Part shown: in pieces, positions 63,319 to 64,000 of the stretch
How positions within the stretch are numbered: position 1 is the first letter of the stretch
Layout of the letters: the number at the start of each line of letters is the position of its first letter
The notes under the pieces: model-generated
Told to the model about the DNA's origin: nothing
The model's database searches: none
The model's input: only the letters and a program-made list of their open reading frames with translations
Assembly (NCBI GenBank): GCA_002383165.1
Contig: DFXK01000018.1
Span: 62,001-126,000, forward strand
Reading direction: 5' to 3'
DNA from: Flavobacteriales bacterium UBA4110
GTDB taxonomy: Bacteria > Bacteroidota > Bacteroidia > Flavobacteriales > Weeksellaceae
DNA: 64,000 nucleotides
Made by a program: the position numbers and the translations under genes

Positions 63319-63331
63319 CACACCATTTTTT

Positions 63332-63862
63332 ATGGACAGATTTAGAAACTATGATATTGCTTTTTCTGGTCTAAAAACCGGAAAGCACGATTTCAAATTT
63401 GAAATCAACAAGGAGTTCTTTGATTTATTTGAGACTGAACAGGAATTTTTCAACCCAAAAATCAGTGTGGATGTTCATCTGGATAAGCACACGACCTTTT
63501 TGGAATTTTTCATCAATGTTTCAGGAACAGTTCAACTGATTTGCGACATCAGCACAGATGAATTTTCTGAGAATATAATGAACGATTTGAAAATTCTTGT
63601 GAAATTTGGGGAAGAATATGATGACAGCAATGAAGACATTATCACCATTCCTCAGAAAGACAGCGACTTTAATATCGCCAATCTTATATATGAAACCGTG
63701 GTTTTATCGATCCCGATGAAAAAAGTGGCGCCATCTGTAAGAGACAATGACGAGTATGAAAAGCTGCTGGAAAAATACAGTCCGAAACCAATCGAAGAAG
63801 AGGAAGAACAGAGCACAGACCCAAGATGGAAAGCTTTGAAAAAATTGAGAAACAATAATTAA
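63332..63862 (+). CDS. DUF177 (YceD-like) protein
   Basis: 176 residues. DRFRNYDIAFSGLKTGKHDFKFEI and DVHLDKHTTFLEFFINVSG begin the domain, with the Cys of VQLICDISTDEF; an acidic central loop (EEYDDSNEDIITIPQ) and a KxxR-rich tail (DPRWKALKKLRNN) follow. DUF177 proteins are almost always encoded next to rpmF and appear to act in rRNA or ribosome maturation. Here rpmF begins 42 bases downstream. A consensus promoter precedes it. Confidence 0.88.
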   Translation: MDRFRNYDIAFSGLKTGKHDFKFEINKEFFDLFETEQEFFNPKISVDVHLDKHTTFLEFFINVSGTVQLICDISTDEFSENIMNDLKILVKFGEEYDDSNEDIITIPQKDSDFNIANLIYETVVLSIPMKKVAPSVRDNDEYEKLLEKYSPKPIEEEEEQSTDPRWKALKKLRNNN

Positions 63863-63904
63863 GTATAACATATAATTCGGTAGAATTTTTTAAAATAATT
63901 AACA

Positions 63905-64000
63905 ATGGCACATCCTAAGAGAAGACAGTCGTCTACAAGAAGAGATAAAAGAAGAACGCACTATAAAGCTGTAGCGCCTCAATTGGCAAAAGATGCTACG
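63905..64000 (+). CDS. rpmF: 50S ribosomal protein bL32, partial
   Basis: 32 codons are visible before the window edge: MAHPKRRQSSTRRDKRRTHY, then KAVAPQLAKDAT. This is the standard start of bL32. It follows the DUF177 gene by 42 bases and probably shares its transcript. The end lies outside the window, so zinc-site Cys cannot be checked. Confidence 0.95.
   Translation, partial: MAHPKRRQSSTRRDKRRTHYKAVAPQLAKDAT

Overview
The window is chromosomal DNA of an AT-rich member of the Bacteroidota, most likely the Chryseobacterium/Epilithonimonas group of Flavobacteriia (inference). Several things point there: type IX secretion genes (a PorV-like protein, PorZ, and two C-terminal sorting domains), a bacillithiol deacetylase, malate:quinone oxidoreductase, a TonB-ExbB-ExbD-ExbD cluster, a DUF3276/PUR protein, and promoters of the Bacteroidetes form TTTG-N18/19-TAnnTTTG. 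No phage, plasmid, insertion sequence or CRISPR array was seen. Gene density is high, and most genes are core metabolism or envelope functions.

Layout. 1-5.4 kb: a partial PorV-like gene, an EamA exporter, an orphan acyl-CoA carboxylase beta subunit, a PH-domain protein, and a divergent HxlR regulator/nitroreductase pair with a clear operator. 5.4-15.7 kb: a secreted beta-propeller with a T9SS signal, arginine decarboxylase, thiamine diphosphokinase, cobalamin adenosyltransferase, an ABC exporter, a WYL regulator, a DinB protein, a lipoprotein gene broken by one stop codon, LptB and an RNA methyltransferase. 15.7-18.1 kb: two paralogous Ala-rich lipoproteins flank a two-gene unit of unknown function; both lipoproteins share an upstream palindrome at the same distance from the promoter. 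18.2-20.2 kb: 5-formyl-THF cyclo-ligase and a TrhO tRNA hydroxylase with an added C-terminal domain. 20.5-29.8 kb: a peptide-use region with dipeptidyl peptidase IV and three POT peptide transporters, plus a thioredoxin-like protein.

29.9-38 kb: RecG, then a tight five-gene operon on the minus strand (split 5'-nucleotidase, PorZ, RecO, GNAT), then DapA. 38.2-44.4 kb: a conserved hypothetical, Mqo, an ABC exporter, DUF3276, an acyltransferase, tRNA-His and BshB1. 44.5-50.3 kb: the envelope-energy cluster ExbB, two ExbD, TonB, a small membrane protein, a PstS-like lipoprotein and a TPR protein. 50.6-57.7 kb: LeuRS, a lipocalin-like lipoprotein, glycosyltransferase GT2, Kdo transferase WaaA and DUF1648. 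58.1-64 kb: ribosomal protein bL34, FtsE, a tRNA1(Val) methyltransferase, a sensor kinase, riboflavin synthase, PdxA, and the DUF177-bL32 pair at the window edge.

The points most worth a second look are the TrhO fusion, the shared palindrome and heptad-repeat lipoproteins, the nonsense-broken lipoprotein, the split nucleotidase in the PorZ-RecO operon, and four families of short intergenic repeats. I found no clear previously undescribed defence or mobile system.
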